From positions 62,001 to 126,000 of the forward strand of contig NZ_FNDY01000012.1 in the NCBI RefSeq assembly GCF_900099895.1: 64,000 bases of DNA. The letters run 5' to 3'. A program made the position numbers and the translations under genes. Under the pieces are notes generated by a model. That model saw only the letters and a program-made list of their open reading frames with translations. It had not been told where the DNA came from and made no database searches. Each line of letters begins with the position of its first letter. Position 1 is the first letter of the stretch. Shown here piece after piece: positions 10,344 to 19,842 of this stretch. The DNA comes from Paenibacillus naphthalenovorans (GTDB lineage Bacteria > Bacillota > Bacilli > Paenibacillales > NBRC-103111).

Positions 10344-11297
10344 ATGCATACGGTACAGCTAACGTTTCCGCTCCCTGAGGCGTGTGTTGCAGACTCCCGG
10401 GTGCTGGCTATCGGCGAATTTGACGGCGTACATCTCGGTCATCGGGAAGTGATCCGTCGTGCGGTCGAGCGTGGGGCCGAATTGCGCCTTCCGGCTGCCA
10501 TTATGACGTTTCATCCGCATCCCCGTCAAGTGCTGGGGATAGATAAATACACTCAACTGCTGACACCGCTTGCTGCCAAAAAGGAGCAGCTTGAAGCACT
10601 TGGAGTTCATACGACGTACATCGTCGATTTTAACGAAACTTTGATGCGGGTATCCCCTGAGCAGTTTGTTGAACAAATGCTTATTCCTTTGAGGGTGAAT
10701 ACCGTATTTGTCGGGTTTGACTTTACCTTCGGCTTTAAGGGCGCGGGCACATCGGACACGCTTTGCAATCTCGCTGGAGGGCGCTTTGCCGTAGAGGTGG
10801 TACGTCCGTTCGAGCTTCGCGGAGAAAAGGTGAGCAGTACGCAAATCCGCAACCTGCTTCTAAGCGGCGACGTTCAAGAAGCCGGTCTTCTTTTGGGCCG
10901 CCCGTACAAGCTTCAAGGGAGAGTAGTTCACGGAGACGGCCGCGGCCGCACGATCGGGTTTCCCACGGCTAACATTGAGGTGTCGGAAGACTATGTGATT
11001 CCGGCCAATGGCGTGTATGCCGTTGTTGCAACCGTTCGGGGACGTAAAGTAGGCGGCGTTATGAATGTCGGAGTCAAGCCGACATTCGATACCGGCCTGC
11101 TGCAGCCGGTATTGGAAGCGCATTTGTTTGACTTCTCCGATATGGTTTATGGTGAGACCATAGAGGTGGAGCTGCTCGGATTTATTCGACATGAAAGGAA
11201 ATTTGGCTCCGTTCAGGAGCTGATTTCCCAAATCCGCCAGGATGCGGACCAAGCGCGTTTCATCATAGCAGAACGCAGATCCATGCAAAACTTATAA
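10344..11297 (+). CDS. ribF: bifunctional riboflavin kinase / FAD synthetase
   Basis: 317 aa RibF (RibC in B. subtilis). The N-terminal nucleotidyltransferase domain (AIGEFDGVHLGHREV, TFHPHPRQVL, FVGFDFTFG, SSTQIR) makes FAD from FMN; the C-terminal riboflavin kinase domain (GRVVHGDGRGRTIGFPTANI, NVGVKPTF) makes FMN. The site TAGGTGA lies 11 bases before ATG 10344. A weak GGGC/GCCC hairpin (10298-10314) is the only structure in the short gap after truB; there is no FMN riboswitch. Confidence 0.96.
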   Translation: MHTVQLTFPLPEACVADSRVLAIGEFDGVHLGHREVIRRAVERGAELRLPAAIMTFHPHPRQVLGIDKYTQLLTPLAAKKEQLEALGVHTTYIVDFNETLMRVSPEQFVEQMLIPLRVNTVFVGFDFTFGFKGAGTSDTLCNLAGGRFAVEVVRPFELRGEKVSSTQIRNLLLSGDVQEAGLLLGRPYKLQGRVVHGDGRGRTIGFPTANIEVSEDYVIPANGVYAVVATVRGRKVGGVMNVGVKPTFDTGLLQPVLEAHLFDFSDMVYGETIEVELLGFIRHERKFGSVQELISQIRQDADQARFIIAERRSMQNL

Positions 11298-11304
11298 TAT
11301 GATT

Positions 11305-11333
11305 TTACTTTTACAGATGGAATATGATATACT
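11305..11333 (+). promoter_or_regulatory. probable promoter of rpsO
   Basis: Extended -10 TGA-TATACT (11328-11333) with a weak -35 TTACTT (11305-11310) at 17-bp spacing, in the gap after ribF. It would start a leader of about 125 nt before rpsO. Confidence 0.5.
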
Positions 11334-11341
11334 TTGTAACG

Positions 11342-11459
11342 TTGCCCGAGTGCATATCTCTGGGGATAACAAGCGGGACAATAGAGAAACCTTGGCGTGG
11401 AGAATCGAACACTCCAACGATCTCTGGGCCAAAGGAGATTAGATTATTTATGGAGGTGA
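11342..11459 (+). promoter_or_regulatory. structured rpsO leader, candidate S15 autoregulatory site
   Basis: About 120 nt of leader can fold into two parts. CCCG (11345-11348) pairs with CGGG (11374-11377). AGAGA (11383-11387) pairs with TCTCT (11421-11425) and encloses a GGAG/CTCC hairpin (11399-11402 with 11412-11415). S15 represses its own mRNA through structured leaders in several bacteria, so an autoregulatory role is plausible; the pairing is by eye and the S15 contact motif was not identified. Confidence 0.45.
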
Positions 11460-11465
11460 ATTGGA

Positions 11466-11735
11466 ATGGCATTGACTCAAGAACGCAAGCAGGAATTAAT
11501 CCAAACTCATAAGACGCATGAGAACGATACAGGATCTCCTGAAGTGCAAATCGCAATTCTTACGGAAAACATCGTCAATTTGACCAACCATCTGAAGACG
11601 CACAAGAAGGACCATCACTCTCGTCGCGGCTTGCTCAAGATGGTAGGCCAGCGCCGTAAGCTGCTGACGTACCTCAAAAACAAAGACGTTCAGCGTTACA
11701 GCGCCTTGATCGAAAAGCTCGGCTTGCGCCGTTAA
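11466..11735 (+). CDS. rpsO: 30S ribosomal protein S15
   Basis: 89 aa, the standard S15 length. It is a four-helix primary 16S rRNA-binding protein that nucleates the 30S platform. Conserved stretches: [37 protein letters not shown] and [17 protein letters not shown] 11466 is preceded by TGGAGGTGAATTGG. It lies between ribF and pnp as in most Bacilli, with its own leader and a terminator. Confidence 0.97.
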   Translation: MALTQERKQELIQTHKTHENDTGSPEVQIAILTENIVNLTNHLKTHKKDHHSRRGLLKMVGQRRKLLTYLKNKDVQRYSALIEKLGLRR

Positions 11736-11749
11736 TTTACGGTCATAAC

Positions 11750-11826
11750 AAAAGCAACCACGCTTGTCCTTTGTGCACGCCAGGCCTATGGCGATGGATG
11801 CATAGGCTTGCGGGGTTGCTTTTTTT
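11750..11826 (+). terminator. terminator after rpsO with branched stem
   Basis: Outer arms AAAAGCAACC (11750-11759) and GGTTGCTTTT (11814-11823) pair and run into a T-tract. An inner GCCTATG/CATAGGC helix lies between them, so the structure is an unusually long, branched terminator. Confidence 0.75.
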
Positions 11827-12002
11827 CGGCTACTATTTTCGCAAAAGAAGGAAATACTAATCATTATGCAGAATGCATTATAGATAAACTCGATCCGGCC
11901 GCCGCGGTAATTTTCTCCGAAGACGGTCGCTAACACTACATAAGCGATTTCTCGTGTATATGTTTTTTCATGGAGCGAACGCAAATTTTTAGGAGGTTGT
12001 TT

Positions 12003-14105
12003 ATGGAGAAGAAGGTGCAAATGGATCTCGGGGGGCGTCCGCTGATTCTTGAAACCGGACGTTTGGCCAAGCAGGCCAACGGAGCTGTTTTAGCCCGCTA
12101 CGGTGAGACGGTCGTGCTTTGCACGGTTACGGCATCGGCTGAACCGAAAGATTTGGATTTTTTCCCGCTGACGGTAAACTATGAGGAACGGCTTTATTCT
12201 GTAGGGAAAATTCCGGGGGGATTCATCAAGCGGGAAGGACGTCCGAGCGAGAAAGCCATACTCGCCAGCCGTTTAACGGATCGTCCGATTCGGCCGTTGT
12301 TCCCGGAAGGCTTCCGTAACGATGTGCAGGTCGTAGCGATGGTCATGAGCGTGGATCAGGAATGCGCGCCGGAGATTACGGCGATGATCGGCGTATCCGC
12401 GGCGCTCAGCATTTCGGACGTGCCGTTTCACGGTCCGATCGGCGGTGTGATTGTCGGAAGGGTAGATGGACAGTTCGTCATCAATCCGACAGTGGAACAG
12501 GCCGAGAAAAGCGACATTCATCTGGTAGTGGCCGGGACCAAGGATGCCATTATGATGGTGGAAGCCGGTGCGGAAGAAGTTCCCGAGGAAGTGATGCTCG
12601 AAGCGATCATGTTCGGGCATGACGAAATCCGTAAAATCGTTGCCATACAAGAGCAATTTGCTGCAGAAGTCGGCAAACCGAAGATGGAAGTCAAGCTACA
12701 TAGCGTGGACGCGGAAGTGAGCCAGGCGGTTCGCGAGTTTGCAACTGCCCGTCTGATCGAAGCGGTGAAGGTTCCAGAAAAGCACGCCAGACAAGATGCG
12801 ATCGATGCGGTAAACAACGATGCTATAGAGCACTTTGCCGCGGTCTATGCAGAAACTCCGGAAAAGATGGCGGATGTGAAAGAAACGCTTTACGATATCG
12901 TAAAAGAAGAAGTGCGCCGTTTGATTACGCACGACAAGGTGCGTCCGGACGGACGCGGATTGGAGGAAATCCGCCCGATCGAGTGCGACATCAATCTGCT
13001 GCCTCGTACGCATGGATCAGGACTCTTCACCCGCGGCCAAACACAGGCGCTCAGCGTTTGTACGCTTGGGGCACTGGGCGATGTGCAAATTCTTGACGGG
13101 CTGGATTTGGAAGAATCGAAACGGTTTATGCATCATTACAACTTCCCTCCGTTCAGTGTGGGCGAGGCGAGGCCGTTGCGTCCTCCGGGTCGTCGTGAGA
13201 TCGGTCACGGAGCGCTTGGCGAACGTGCGCTTGAGCCGATTATTCCTTCGGAATCCGAATTTCCTTATACCATTCGGCTTGTTTCGGAGGTATTGGAATC
13301 CAACGGTTCGACGTCGCAAGCAAGTATTTGCGCCAGTACACTGGCTTTGATGGACGCAGGCGTTCCGATCAAGGCGCCGGTGGCAGGTATTGCCATGGGA
13401 CTGATTAAAGATGGAGATCACTTCTCCATTTTGACAGATATTCAAGGGATGGAAGACCACCTCGGCGATATGGACTTTAAAGTGGCCGGTACGGCCAAAG
13501 GCGTTACGGCACTGCAAATGGACATCAAAATTGACGGCATTGACCGGGCTATCTTGTCGCAGTCGCTGGAGCAGGCCAAGAAAGGCCGAATGTTCATCCT
13601 GAACAAAATGCTCGAGCGCATCGATCAGCCGAAATCCCAGTTGTCGCAATATGCGCCGAAAATTGTCACGATGCAGATCAATCCGGACAAAATCCGCGAT
13701 GTCATTGGAGCAGGCGGTAAGATCATCAACAAAATCATTGAGGAAACCGGCGTGAAAATCGATATCGAGCAGGATGGCCGTGTGTACATTGCCTCGTCGA
13801 ACGAGGAGATGAACGAGAAGGCTCGTCAAATCATCGAAGGCATCGTCCGCGAAGTCGTTGTAGGAGAAACCTATCTTGGCACGGTCAAGCGCATCGAGAA
13901 ATTCGGTTGCTTTGTTGAAATTTTACCGGGCAAAGAAGGATTGGTGCACATCTCGCAGCTGTCTACCGAACGCGTTGGCAAGGTAGAGGATGTAGTGAAG
14001 ATCGGTGACGCGATTACGGTTAAAGTCACTGAAATTGATGCCCAGGGCCGCGTGAATTTATCGCGCAAAGCGGTATTGACGGCACAAGTTCCGGCACAAA
14101 ACTAA
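12003..14105 (+). CDS. pnp: polyribonucleotide nucleotidyltransferase (PNPase)
   Basis: 700 aa phosphorolytic 3'-5' exoribonuclease, a ring trimer of the RNA degradation machinery. Two RNase PH domains flank an alpha-helical domain; the second carries the catalytic [15 protein letters not shown] and the [11 protein letters not shown] phosphate loop, and the metal-binding [14 protein letters not shown] ([12 protein letters not shown]) and S1 ([15 protein letters not shown]) domains close the protein. ATG 12003 is chosen over the upstream ATG at 11970 because AGGAGG (11991-11996) is 6 bases away. The gap from the rpsO terminator (about 180 bases) shows only a TCGCT/AGCGA hairpin and no strong promoter. 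Confidence 0.97.
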   Translation: MEKKVQMDLGGRPLILETGRLAKQANGAVLARYGETVVLCTVTASAEPKDLDFFPLTVNYEERLYSVGKIPGGFIKREGRPSEKAILASRLTDRPIRPLFPEGFRNDVQVVAMVMSVDQECAPEITAMIGVSAALSISDVPFHGPIGGVIVGRVDGQFVINPTVEQAEKSDIHLVVAGTKDAIMMVEAGAEEVPEEVMLEAIMFGHDEIRKIVAIQEQFAAEVGKPKMEVKLHSVDAEVSQAVREFATARLIEAVKVPEKHARQDAIDAVNNDAIEHFAAVYAETPEKMADVKETLYDIVKEEVRRLITHDKVRPDGRGLEEIRPIECDINLLPRTHGSGLFTRGQTQALSVCTLGALGDVQILDGLDLEESKRFMHHYNFPPFSVGEARPLRPPGRREIGHGALGERALEPIIPSESEFPYTIRLVSEVLESNGSTSQASICASTLALMDAGVPIKAPVAGIAMGLIKDGDHFSILTDIQGMEDHLGDMDFKVAGTAKGVTALQMDIKIDGIDRAILSQSLEQAKKGRMFILNKMLERIDQPKSQLSQYAPKIVTMQINPDKIRDVIGAGGKIINKIIEETGVKIDIEQDGRVYIASSNEEMNEKARQIIEGIVREVVVGETYLGTVKRIEKFGCFVEILPGKEGLVHISQLSTERVGKVEDVVKIGDAITVKVTEIDAQGRVNLSRKAVLTAQVPAQN

Positions 14106-14136
14106 ATCTCATAGTCTTAATAAAGCGGGAATGAAG

Positions 14137-14166
14137 AAAGAGTCAGAGCAGTCTGTCTCTTTTTTG
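14137..14166 (+). terminator. terminator after pnp
   Basis: AGAGTCAGA (14139-14147), loop GCAG, TCTGTCTCT (14152-14160), then a run of T. One mismatch in the stem. Confidence 0.75.
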
Positions 14167-14249
14167 TTTGGCCTGTTGGTTCTCCGGTTCTAACCTTGTC
14201 CCAAAAGGCATATGAATGGGACAAATGAGGAACGACAGGAGAATGCGAA

Positions 14250-15281
14250 ATGAAACGCTACCAGTTGTTGTTCACAGCAGCTTGCTTCGGTGCGGTGCTT
14301 GTCTTGGTGCAGCAATCGCCTCAAGTGGAACGATTTGTGCAGCATGCGATACAAAGCAGTGCCTCAACGAATCTGATCGGATCTCCTCTGGGCCAATTAG
14401 CCAGGCAGGTATGGCGAGAAGACCCGGATACCCGTAAAGCGAAGCTGCTCGAGCATATTCAAGCGGAGGCGAAGCGGCTGAACGTTGCACCGATTAACGC
14501 GAAGGTCGACCGGGTTTGGAAGGCGATACCCGGATATAACGGACTTGAAATCGATGTGGAGAAAACGTTGGAGCTTGCCGAGCGGGAGTCGTTTCCAGAT
14601 CCGCCCAAGCTTCTTTTCAGGGAGGTTCCTCCTCAAGTCGGCTTGGAGCAGCTCGGGCCTCATCCGGTCTACAAGGGGAATCCGAATAAGCCGATGGCTG
14701 CTTTTATGATCAACGTCGCTTGGGGGGAAGAATATTTACCGGTCATCCTGGAGACGTTGAAGAAAGAAAATGTGCGCGCAACGTTCTTTTTTGACGGATC
14801 GTGGCTTCGTAAAAATATTCCCATGGCCCGGACCATCATGGAGCAGGGGCATGAGATGTCCAATCACGCGTATTCCCATAAGGATATGAGTAAATTAAGC
14901 CGGGCGCAGGCATTCGCCGAGATCAGTAAAACCGAAGAACTGTTAAAGCGGGAACTCGGTGTAGACAATAAGCTTTTTGCACCGCCTTCCGGGGACTTCA
15001 ATCAGACTACGGTGGAGATCGCGCACAGCATGAAGCTGAGAACCATCCTTTGGACGCTCGATACCGTAGACTGGAAAAACCCTGAACCTTCCAGCATCGT
15101 CCGTAAAATTGAGACAAGAATAGAACCCGGCTCGCTTATTCTCATGCATCCGACCTCCTCCAGCAGTAAAGCGCTCCCGGGAATGATTCGCGTGATCAAA
15201 TCCAAGGGGCTCCAGCTTGGCACCGTCAGTGAAGTCATTTCCCCGCAGCGGGTGCCCAAGGTTGAGTCGGCTGAATATTAA
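14250..15281 (+). CDS. ylxY: YlxY-type polysaccharide deacetylase-like sporulation protein, catalytic residues missing
   Basis: 343 aa with an N-terminal hydrophobic signal/anchor (LLFTAACFGAVLVLV) and a NodB-type polysaccharide deacetylase domain (about residues 145-330). Motif 1, normally TFDDG, reads MINVAWG, so the catalytic base and a metal Asp are absent; motif 2 HxxxH survives as NHAYSH; motif 3, normally RPPxG, reads APPSG and lacks Arg; motif 5 is LMHPT. The same pattern is known for B. subtilis YlxY, which sits at this locus. It is probably a non-catalytic glycan-binding protein of the forming spore. AGGAGA precedes ATG 14250. Confidence 0.88.
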   Translation: MKRYQLLFTAACFGAVLVLVQQSPQVERFVQHAIQSSASTNLIGSPLGQLARQVWREDPDTRKAKLLEHIQAEAKRLNVAPINAKVDRVWKAIPGYNGLEIDVEKTLELAERESFPDPPKLLFREVPPQVGLEQLGPHPVYKGNPNKPMAAFMINVAWGEEYLPVILETLKKENVRATFFFDGSWLRKNIPMARTIMEQGHEMSNHAYSHKDMSKLSRAQAFAEISKTEELLKRELGVDNKLFAPPSGDFNQTTVEIAHSMKLRTILWTLDTVDWKNPEPSSIVRKIETRIEPGSLILMHPTSSSSKALPGMIRVIKSKGLQLGTVSEVISPQRVPKVESAEY

Positions 15282-15346
15282 TGTTAATATCTAAATATTA
15301 TGCGCAAGCGTATCATTCATAGCAGGACTTAAGGAGGCTCGATGGC

Positions 15347-16597
15347 TTGGACAAATATACGCTTAACAATGGGCTGAGAGTCGTGGTAGAGAAAATACCG
15401 ACAGGCCGCTCGGTGGCTTTCGGCATTTGGGTCAAAACCGGATCTCGCGATGAAAATGAAACGAACAACGGTATCTCGCACTTGATTGAGCACATGCTCT
15501 TCAAAGGTACGGATAAATATTCGGCAAAGGATATTGCCGAAATTTTCGACGGTATCGGCGGCAACGTGAATGCATTCACGTCCAAGGAATATACCTGCTA
15601 TTATTGCAAAGTGCTTGATGAGCATCTGCCGATGGCGGTGGAAGTATTAGCCGATATGTTCTTCCGTTCCACGTTTGACCCCGTGGAGCTGGAGAAGGAA
15701 AAAAATGTAATCTATGAAGAAATCTCCATGTATGAAGATACGCCGGACGATATGGTTCACGATTTGATTGCCAAAGCGGCTTTCGGCAACCACTCGCTCG
15801 GATATACGATCATCGGCACGCAGGACAACTTGGCGGCCATGAGTTCCGATACGCTCAAGAATTATATGAAATCCCGTTATACGATAGAGAATACGGTGGT
15901 CAGTATTGCCGGTAATGTAGATGACAACGTCGTTGAACTGATTGAACGTCATTTCGGTGAATTTTCCGTTCAAGGCGGGGACCGCATCACGCCTCCGCCA
16001 GGATTTCGCAGCGACCTTCAGTATTTTCAGAAAAAGACGGAACAAAACCATATCTGCCTTTCGTTCCCGGGTTTTTCAGCCAAGGATGATCAACTGTATG
16101 CGATGATTCTGCTGAATAATGCGATCGGCGGAGGGATGAGCTCCCGGTTGTTCCAGGAAATTCGCGAAAAGCGCGGACTTGCCTATTCCGTGTACTCTTA
16201 TCATACGGCTTATCAGGATGGCGGCTTGTTCACGATTTACACCGGAACGGCTCCAAAGCAAACAGAAGAGGTGCTTAAGATTACAATGGAGCTCCTCGCT
16301 GATTTGAAAGCAAACGGCTTAACGCCGGCGGAGCTGAAAAAAGGCAAGGAACAAATGAAGGGCAGTCTCATTCTAAGTCTCGAAAGCACCAGCAGCCGTA
16401 TGAACCGTCTCGGCAAGAACGAACTGATGCTGGGTAAGCATTACAGCTTGGATGAGATGATCGAGCGGATTGAAAGGGTAGAGATGGAGCACATTCAACA
16501 GCTGACGGCAAGGCTGCTTTCCGAGCCGTTCGCTTTGGCAATGGTAGGGCAAACGGATGAAGCCATCGCCGGGTTCGGGAGGGATCGCCTTGTTTAA
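15347..16597 (+). CDS. mlpA: M16 family zinc peptidase MlpA/YmxG
   Basis: 416 aa pitrilysin-family (M16B) peptidase. The inverted zinc motif HLIEH spans residues 45-49, with the downstream Glu in EEISMYEDTPDD about 75 residues later, so the enzyme should be active. C-terminal M16 domain contains the R/Y pair region REKRGLAYSVYSY. The TTG at 15347 is the start: AAGGAGG (15331-15337) is 9 bases upstream and the nearby ATG is in another frame. It follows ylxY as in B. subtilis. The stop overlaps dut. Confidence 0.92.
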   Translation: MDKYTLNNGLRVVVEKIPTGRSVAFGIWVKTGSRDENETNNGISHLIEHMLFKGTDKYSAKDIAEIFDGIGGNVNAFTSKEYTCYYCKVLDEHLPMAVEVLADMFFRSTFDPVELEKEKNVIYEEISMYEDTPDDMVHDLIAKAAFGNHSLGYTIIGTQDNLAAMSSDTLKNYMKSRYTIENTVVSIAGNVDDNVVELIERHFGEFSVQGGDRITPPPGFRSDLQYFQKKTEQNHICLSFPGFSAKDDQLYAMILLNNAIGGGMSSRLFQEIREKRGLAYSVYSYHTAYQDGGLFTIYTGTAPKQTEEVLKITMELLADLKANGLTPAELKKGKEQMKGSLILSLESTSSRMNRLGKNELMLGKHYSLDEMIERIERVEMEHIQQLTARLLSEPFALAMVGQTDEAIAGFGRDRLV

Positions 16598-17045
16598 TGC
16601 ATTTGAAGTTAGAATCAAGCGTCTCCCGGGCAATGAGGATATCCCGCTTCCACAGAAAATGTCTCAGCTGGCAAGCGGGTTCGATCTGTATGCCGCGGTA
16701 ACCGAGCCTGTGACGCTTGAGCCGGGCGCCCGGGCACTGATTCCTACCGGTTTTGCGCTTGCCATGCCTGACGAGCTGGAGGCGCAAATCCGGCCTCGCA
16801 GCGGGCTGGCATTCAAACACGGCATTACCTCCCTCAACAGCCCCGGGACGATTGATGCGGATTACCGGGGAGAAGTGAAGGTGCTGCTGATCAATCACGG
16901 TCAGGAGCCCTTCATCATCGAGCGGAAGGAACGGATTGCGCAGATGGTTTTCCAACTGGTGCCGCAAATCCGGCTTACGGAAGTTGAAGAACTGGACGAT
17001 ACGGTGCGCGGAGCAGGAGGCTTCGGGCATACGGGCACAAAATAA
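16590..17045 (+). CDS. dut: dUTP diphosphatase
   Basis: 151 aa trimeric dUTPase, which turns dUTP into dUMP and keeps uracil out of DNA. All five motifs are visible: ASGFDLYAA, PRSGLAFKHGI, the catalytic GTIDADYRGEVKV, ERIAQMVF and the C-terminal flexible RGAGGFGHTGT. The frame is open back to 16557, but TTG 16590 follows a GGGAGGGA site and gives the normal family length; it overlaps mlpA by 8 bases, suggesting coupling. Followed by a strong terminator. Confidence 0.93.
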   Translation: MFNAFEVRIKRLPGNEDIPLPQKMSQLASGFDLYAAVTEPVTLEPGARALIPTGFALAMPDELEAQIRPRSGLAFKHGITSLNSPGTIDADYRGEVKVLLINHGQEPFIIERKERIAQMVFQLVPQIRLTEVEELDDTVRGAGGFGHTGTK

Positions 17046-17065
17046 TATCATATCCCGGAAGAAGG

Positions 17066-17113
17066 CGTTCTCCCATTCCAAGCCACGGCTCGGAACGGGA
17101 GAACGTTTTTTTT
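17066..17113 (+). terminator. terminator after dut
   Basis: CGTTCTCCC (17066-17074) pairs with GGGAGAACG (17097-17105), with inner ATTCC/GGAA pairing, followed by eight T. Confidence 0.85.
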
Positions 17114-17189
17114 GTTCAGGAGAAGATGCGGCAGGGGCATTAGCCGGATTTTTTCAGAGTTCCGCTGTATTCCCGGCCGGCCCCTTGGA

Positions 17190-17217
17190 ACCCATCTTTG
17201 GGCTTACGCATAAGATG
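17190..17217 (+). promoter_or_regulatory. candidate sigma-K promoter of dpaAB
   Basis: ACC (17190-17192), 16-bp spacer, CATAAGATG (17209-17217). Sigma-K promoters carry an AC-containing -35 and CATANNNTA; only the last base differs. dpaAB is a sigma-K operon in B. subtilis, which supports the call. Confidence 0.5.
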
Positions 17218-17252
17218 TTTTATCGAAAGCGACATAGAAAGAGGTGAGATTG

Positions 17253-18149
17253 ATGCTGACCGGGATTCATGTGGCGCTGATCGGCGGCGATGCCCGTCAG
17301 CTCGAAGTCATACACAAATGCTCCGAGCTGGATGCTACCGTAGTGCTGATCGGATTCGACAATTTGCAAAACGGGTTCAGCGGAATCACCAAGGCAGAAC
17401 TGACGCCCGAGGTTCTTGAGGGAATGGATGCCGTCATTTTGCCTGCTGTAGGTACGGACGACTATGGACATGTAGAAAGTCTCTTTGCGTCAAAGGAATT
17501 GCGTATAGAGGGTAAACATATAGCGGCGCTGCCGAAGAAGGCAAAGGTATTTGCCGGCATGGCGAAGACTTACTTGCGTGAACTGTGTACCAAGGAGGGT
17601 ATAGAGCTGATAGAGCTATTTGACCGGGATGATGTGGCCATATACAATTCGATACCCACCGCCGAAGGCGCCATCATGATGGCGATTCAAAATACGGATA
17701 TTACGCTGCACGGTTCCGAATCGATGGTGCTTGGTTTTGGCCGGACAGGGATAACGGTAGCCAGAACACTGCAGGGCATGGGCGCCAGAGTGAGGGTTGG
17801 CGTGAATAAACCGGAATATTATGCCAGGGCCTTGGAAATGGGGATGAACCCTTTTTATACCAAGGACCTGATCACCAATGTATCTCATGTCGACTTGCTT
17901 TTCAATACCATTCCGTCGATGATTATTACGGCCCAGATTATAGCCAACATTCCTCATCGAGCCGTCATTATCGATCTGGCCTCGAAGCCGGGGGGAACGG
18001 ATTTCCGTTTTGCCGAAAAACGGGGAATCAAGGCGATCCTTGCCCCCGGGCTTCCGGGCATCGTTGCGCCGAAAACGGCAGGACGCATCATTGGCGACAC
18101 CATTACGCGGATTATTATGGAGGATGCAAATTCAAGGAGGAATAGGTAA
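17253..18149 (+). CDS. dpaA: dipicolinate synthase subunit A
   Basis: 298 aa (SpoVFA). With DpaB it forms the mother-cell enzyme that makes dipicolinic acid from the dihydrodipicolinate-pathway intermediate; DPA is then moved into the spore core. N-terminal DpaA domain (GIHVALIGGDARQLEV) followed by a Rossmann dinucleotide-binding half (VLGFGRTGITVARTLQGMGARVRVG). The frame opens with GTG at 17244, but that GTG is part of the AGAGGTGA ribosome site, so ATG 17253 is the start. First of five genes linking DPA to lysine/DAP synthesis. Confidence 0.95.
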   Translation: MLTGIHVALIGGDARQLEVIHKCSELDATVVLIGFDNLQNGFSGITKAELTPEVLEGMDAVILPAVGTDDYGHVESLFASKELRIEGKHIAALPKKAKVFAGMAKTYLRELCTKEGIELIELFDRDDVAIYNSIPTAEGAIMMAIQNTDITLHGSESMVLGFGRTGITVARTLQGMGARVRVGVNKPEYYARALEMGMNPFYTKDLITNVSHVDLLFNTIPSMIITAQIIANIPHRAVIIDLASKPGGTDFRFAEKRGIKAILAPGLPGIVAPKTAGRIIGDTITRIIMEDANSRRNR

Positions 18150-18150
18150 A

Positions 18151-18744
18151 ATGAATTGGCAGGGTCTTACGGTAGGTTACGCTATGACGGGCTCTCACTG
18201 CACTTTTGAAGAAGTTATGCCGCAAATCCGGCGTTTTGTGGATGCGGGAGCCAAGGTGATTCCTATTGTATCCAATACGATCATGACGACGGATACGCGA
18301 TTCGGAACGTCGGAAAGTTGGCAAAAACAGTTGAAACAGATCACAGGAAATGATATTATTTCTTCAATTGTAGATGCAGAACCGCTCGGACCTTCGAAGC
18401 TGCTGGATGTACTGGTTATCGCTCCATGTACAGGCAATACGACAAGTAAATTGGCCAATGCCATGACAGAGAGCCCGGTACTGATGGCGGCGAAGGCGCA
18501 AATGCGCAACGGCCGGCCGCTGGTGCTGGCGATATCGACGAATGACGGGTTGGGCCTGAACGCGATGAATGTGGGCAAGCTGCTCATTACGAAGAATATT
18601 TATTTTGTCCCTTTCGGTCAGGACAATCCGCAAGCCAAACCGAATTCGCTTGTGGCCCGGATGGACTTGATTATGGAAACGTGCGAAGCGGCGCTTCAAG
18701 GCAAGCAGCTGCAGCCGATGCTGATTGAACGGTTTAATTACTGA
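18151..18744 (+). CDS. dpaB: dipicolinate synthase subunit B
   Basis: 197 aa flavoprotein-like subunit (SpoVFB) with the flavin/phosphopantothenoylcysteine decarboxylase fold: GYAMTGSHCTFEEVMPQI at the start, VIAPCTGNTTSKLANAMTESPV in the centre and PLVLAISTNDGLG later. ATG 18151 starts one base after the dpaA stop and has AAGGAGG (18134-18140) 10 bases upstream; the frame is open upstream into dpaA but the site fixes this start. Partner of DpaA. Confidence 0.95.
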   Translation: MNWQGLTVGYAMTGSHCTFEEVMPQIRRFVDAGAKVIPIVSNTIMTTDTRFGTSESWQKQLKQITGNDIISSIVDAEPLGPSKLLDVLVIAPCTGNTTSKLANAMTESPVLMAAKAQMRNGRPLVLAISTNDGLGLNAMNVGKLLITKNIYFVPFGQDNPQAKPNSLVARMDLIMETCEAALQGKQLQPMLIERFNY

Positions 18745-18786
18745 TCATACATTTTACTTATATCATCATAGGGGAGAGACGTACAC

Positions 18787-19824
18787 ATGTCGAATCAAAA
18801 ATTGTTTAATGTCGCTGTAGTAGGTGCAACAGGTGCTGTAGGAGAACAAATTATCCGTTTGCTGGCCGAACGGAATTTCCCTATTGGTGAACTCAAGCTT
18901 CTCTCATCCGCACGGTCAGCGGGCAAGAAAATCAATTTCAAGGGTCAAGAAATTACCATTGAAGAAGCCAAGCCGGAAAGCTTCCGGAATGTGGATATCG
19001 CTTTGTTCAGCGCCGGTGGCGACGTAAGCCGCGCGCTCGTGCCGGAAGCGATCAAGCACGGAACGATCTGCGTGGATAACACCAGCGCCTTCCGGATGGA
19101 CCCGGATACACCGCTAGTGGTGCCGGAAGTGAACATTGATAAGATTAATGAAAACAAGGGAGTCATCGCGAACCCGAACTGCTCGACAATCCAAATGGTG
19201 CAGGCCCTAAAGCCGTTGTACGATCGTTACGGGATTTCGCGCATTATCGTTTCCACATATCAGGCTGTATCGGGTGCAGGGGCAAGCGCGATCAGGGAAA
19301 CGCTGCGCCAATCCCGTGCCGTACTCGACGGCCAGCCGGTGGAACCGCAAATTTTGCCGGTCGGATCGCTTCCGGTCAAGCATCAAATTGCGTTTAACGC
19401 CATTCCGCAAATCGATAAATTCGTAGATAACGGATTTACGTATGAAGAAATGAAAATGATCAACGAAACCAAAAAAATTATGGGCGACGAATCTCTGGAG
19501 GTTACCGCCACCTGCGTGCGCATTCCGGTCGTTTATGGACATTCGGAGTCCGTATATGTCGAATTGAAAAGCGACTTTGACGTGGAGGAAGTGAAGAATA
19601 TCCTCGCTGAAGCGCCGGGAATCGTTCTGCAGGACAATCCGGCGGAGCAGCTGTATCCGCTCGCTACGGAGGCGGCAGGCAAGCTGGAGACATTCGTTGG
19701 ACGTGTACGCCGCGATCTGAGCAACCCTCGGGCGCTGAACATGTGGATTGTTTCCGATAATTTATTGAAGGGCGCTGCTTGGAATGCGGTCCAAATCGCG
19801 GAATATATCGCGATCGAAAAATAA
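18787..19824 (+). CDS. asd: aspartate-semialdehyde dehydrogenase
   Basis: 345 aa NADPH-dependent enzyme that reduces aspartyl phosphate to aspartate semialdehyde, the branch point to DAP, lysine, threonine and DPA. N-terminal VVGATGAVGEQIIRLL binds NADP; the catalytic Cys is residue 132 in NPNCSTIQM; substrate-binding ETKKIMG and late GHSESVYVEL follow. GGGGAGAG precedes ATG 18787. Only 42 bases separate it from dpaB and no promoter is seen there, so it can be read from the dpa promoter. Confidence 0.96.
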   Translation: MSNQKLFNVAVVGATGAVGEQIIRLLAERNFPIGELKLLSSARSAGKKINFKGQEITIEEAKPESFRNVDIALFSAGGDVSRALVPEAIKHGTICVDNTSAFRMDPDTPLVVPEVNIDKINENKGVIANPNCSTIQMVQALKPLYDRYGISRIIVSTYQAVSGAGASAIRETLRQSRAVLDGQPVEPQILPVGSLPVKHQIAFNAIPQIDKFVDNGFTYEEMKMINETKKIMGDESLEVTATCVRIPVVYGHSESVYVELKSDFDVEEVKNILAEAPGIVLQDNPAEQLYPLATEAAGKLETFVGRVRRDLSNPRALNMWIVSDNLLKGAAWNAVQIAEYIAIEK

Positions 19825-19842
19825 TCACGGACAACTTCGGCT

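Noticed and set aside
13165-13200. PNPase phosphate-loop region reading [17 protein letters not shown] instead of GETGP-type
   Set aside because: At first looked like a missing key residue, but the catalytic GRREIGHG block is intact, and the change seems to be a normal lineage variant.
13017-13829. 270-codon minus-strand frame
   Set aside because: Shadow of pnp with no ribosome site or known motif.
16936-17247. 103-codon plus-strand frame across the dut terminator
   Set aside because: It runs through the end of dut in another frame and across a strong terminator, with no ribosome site.
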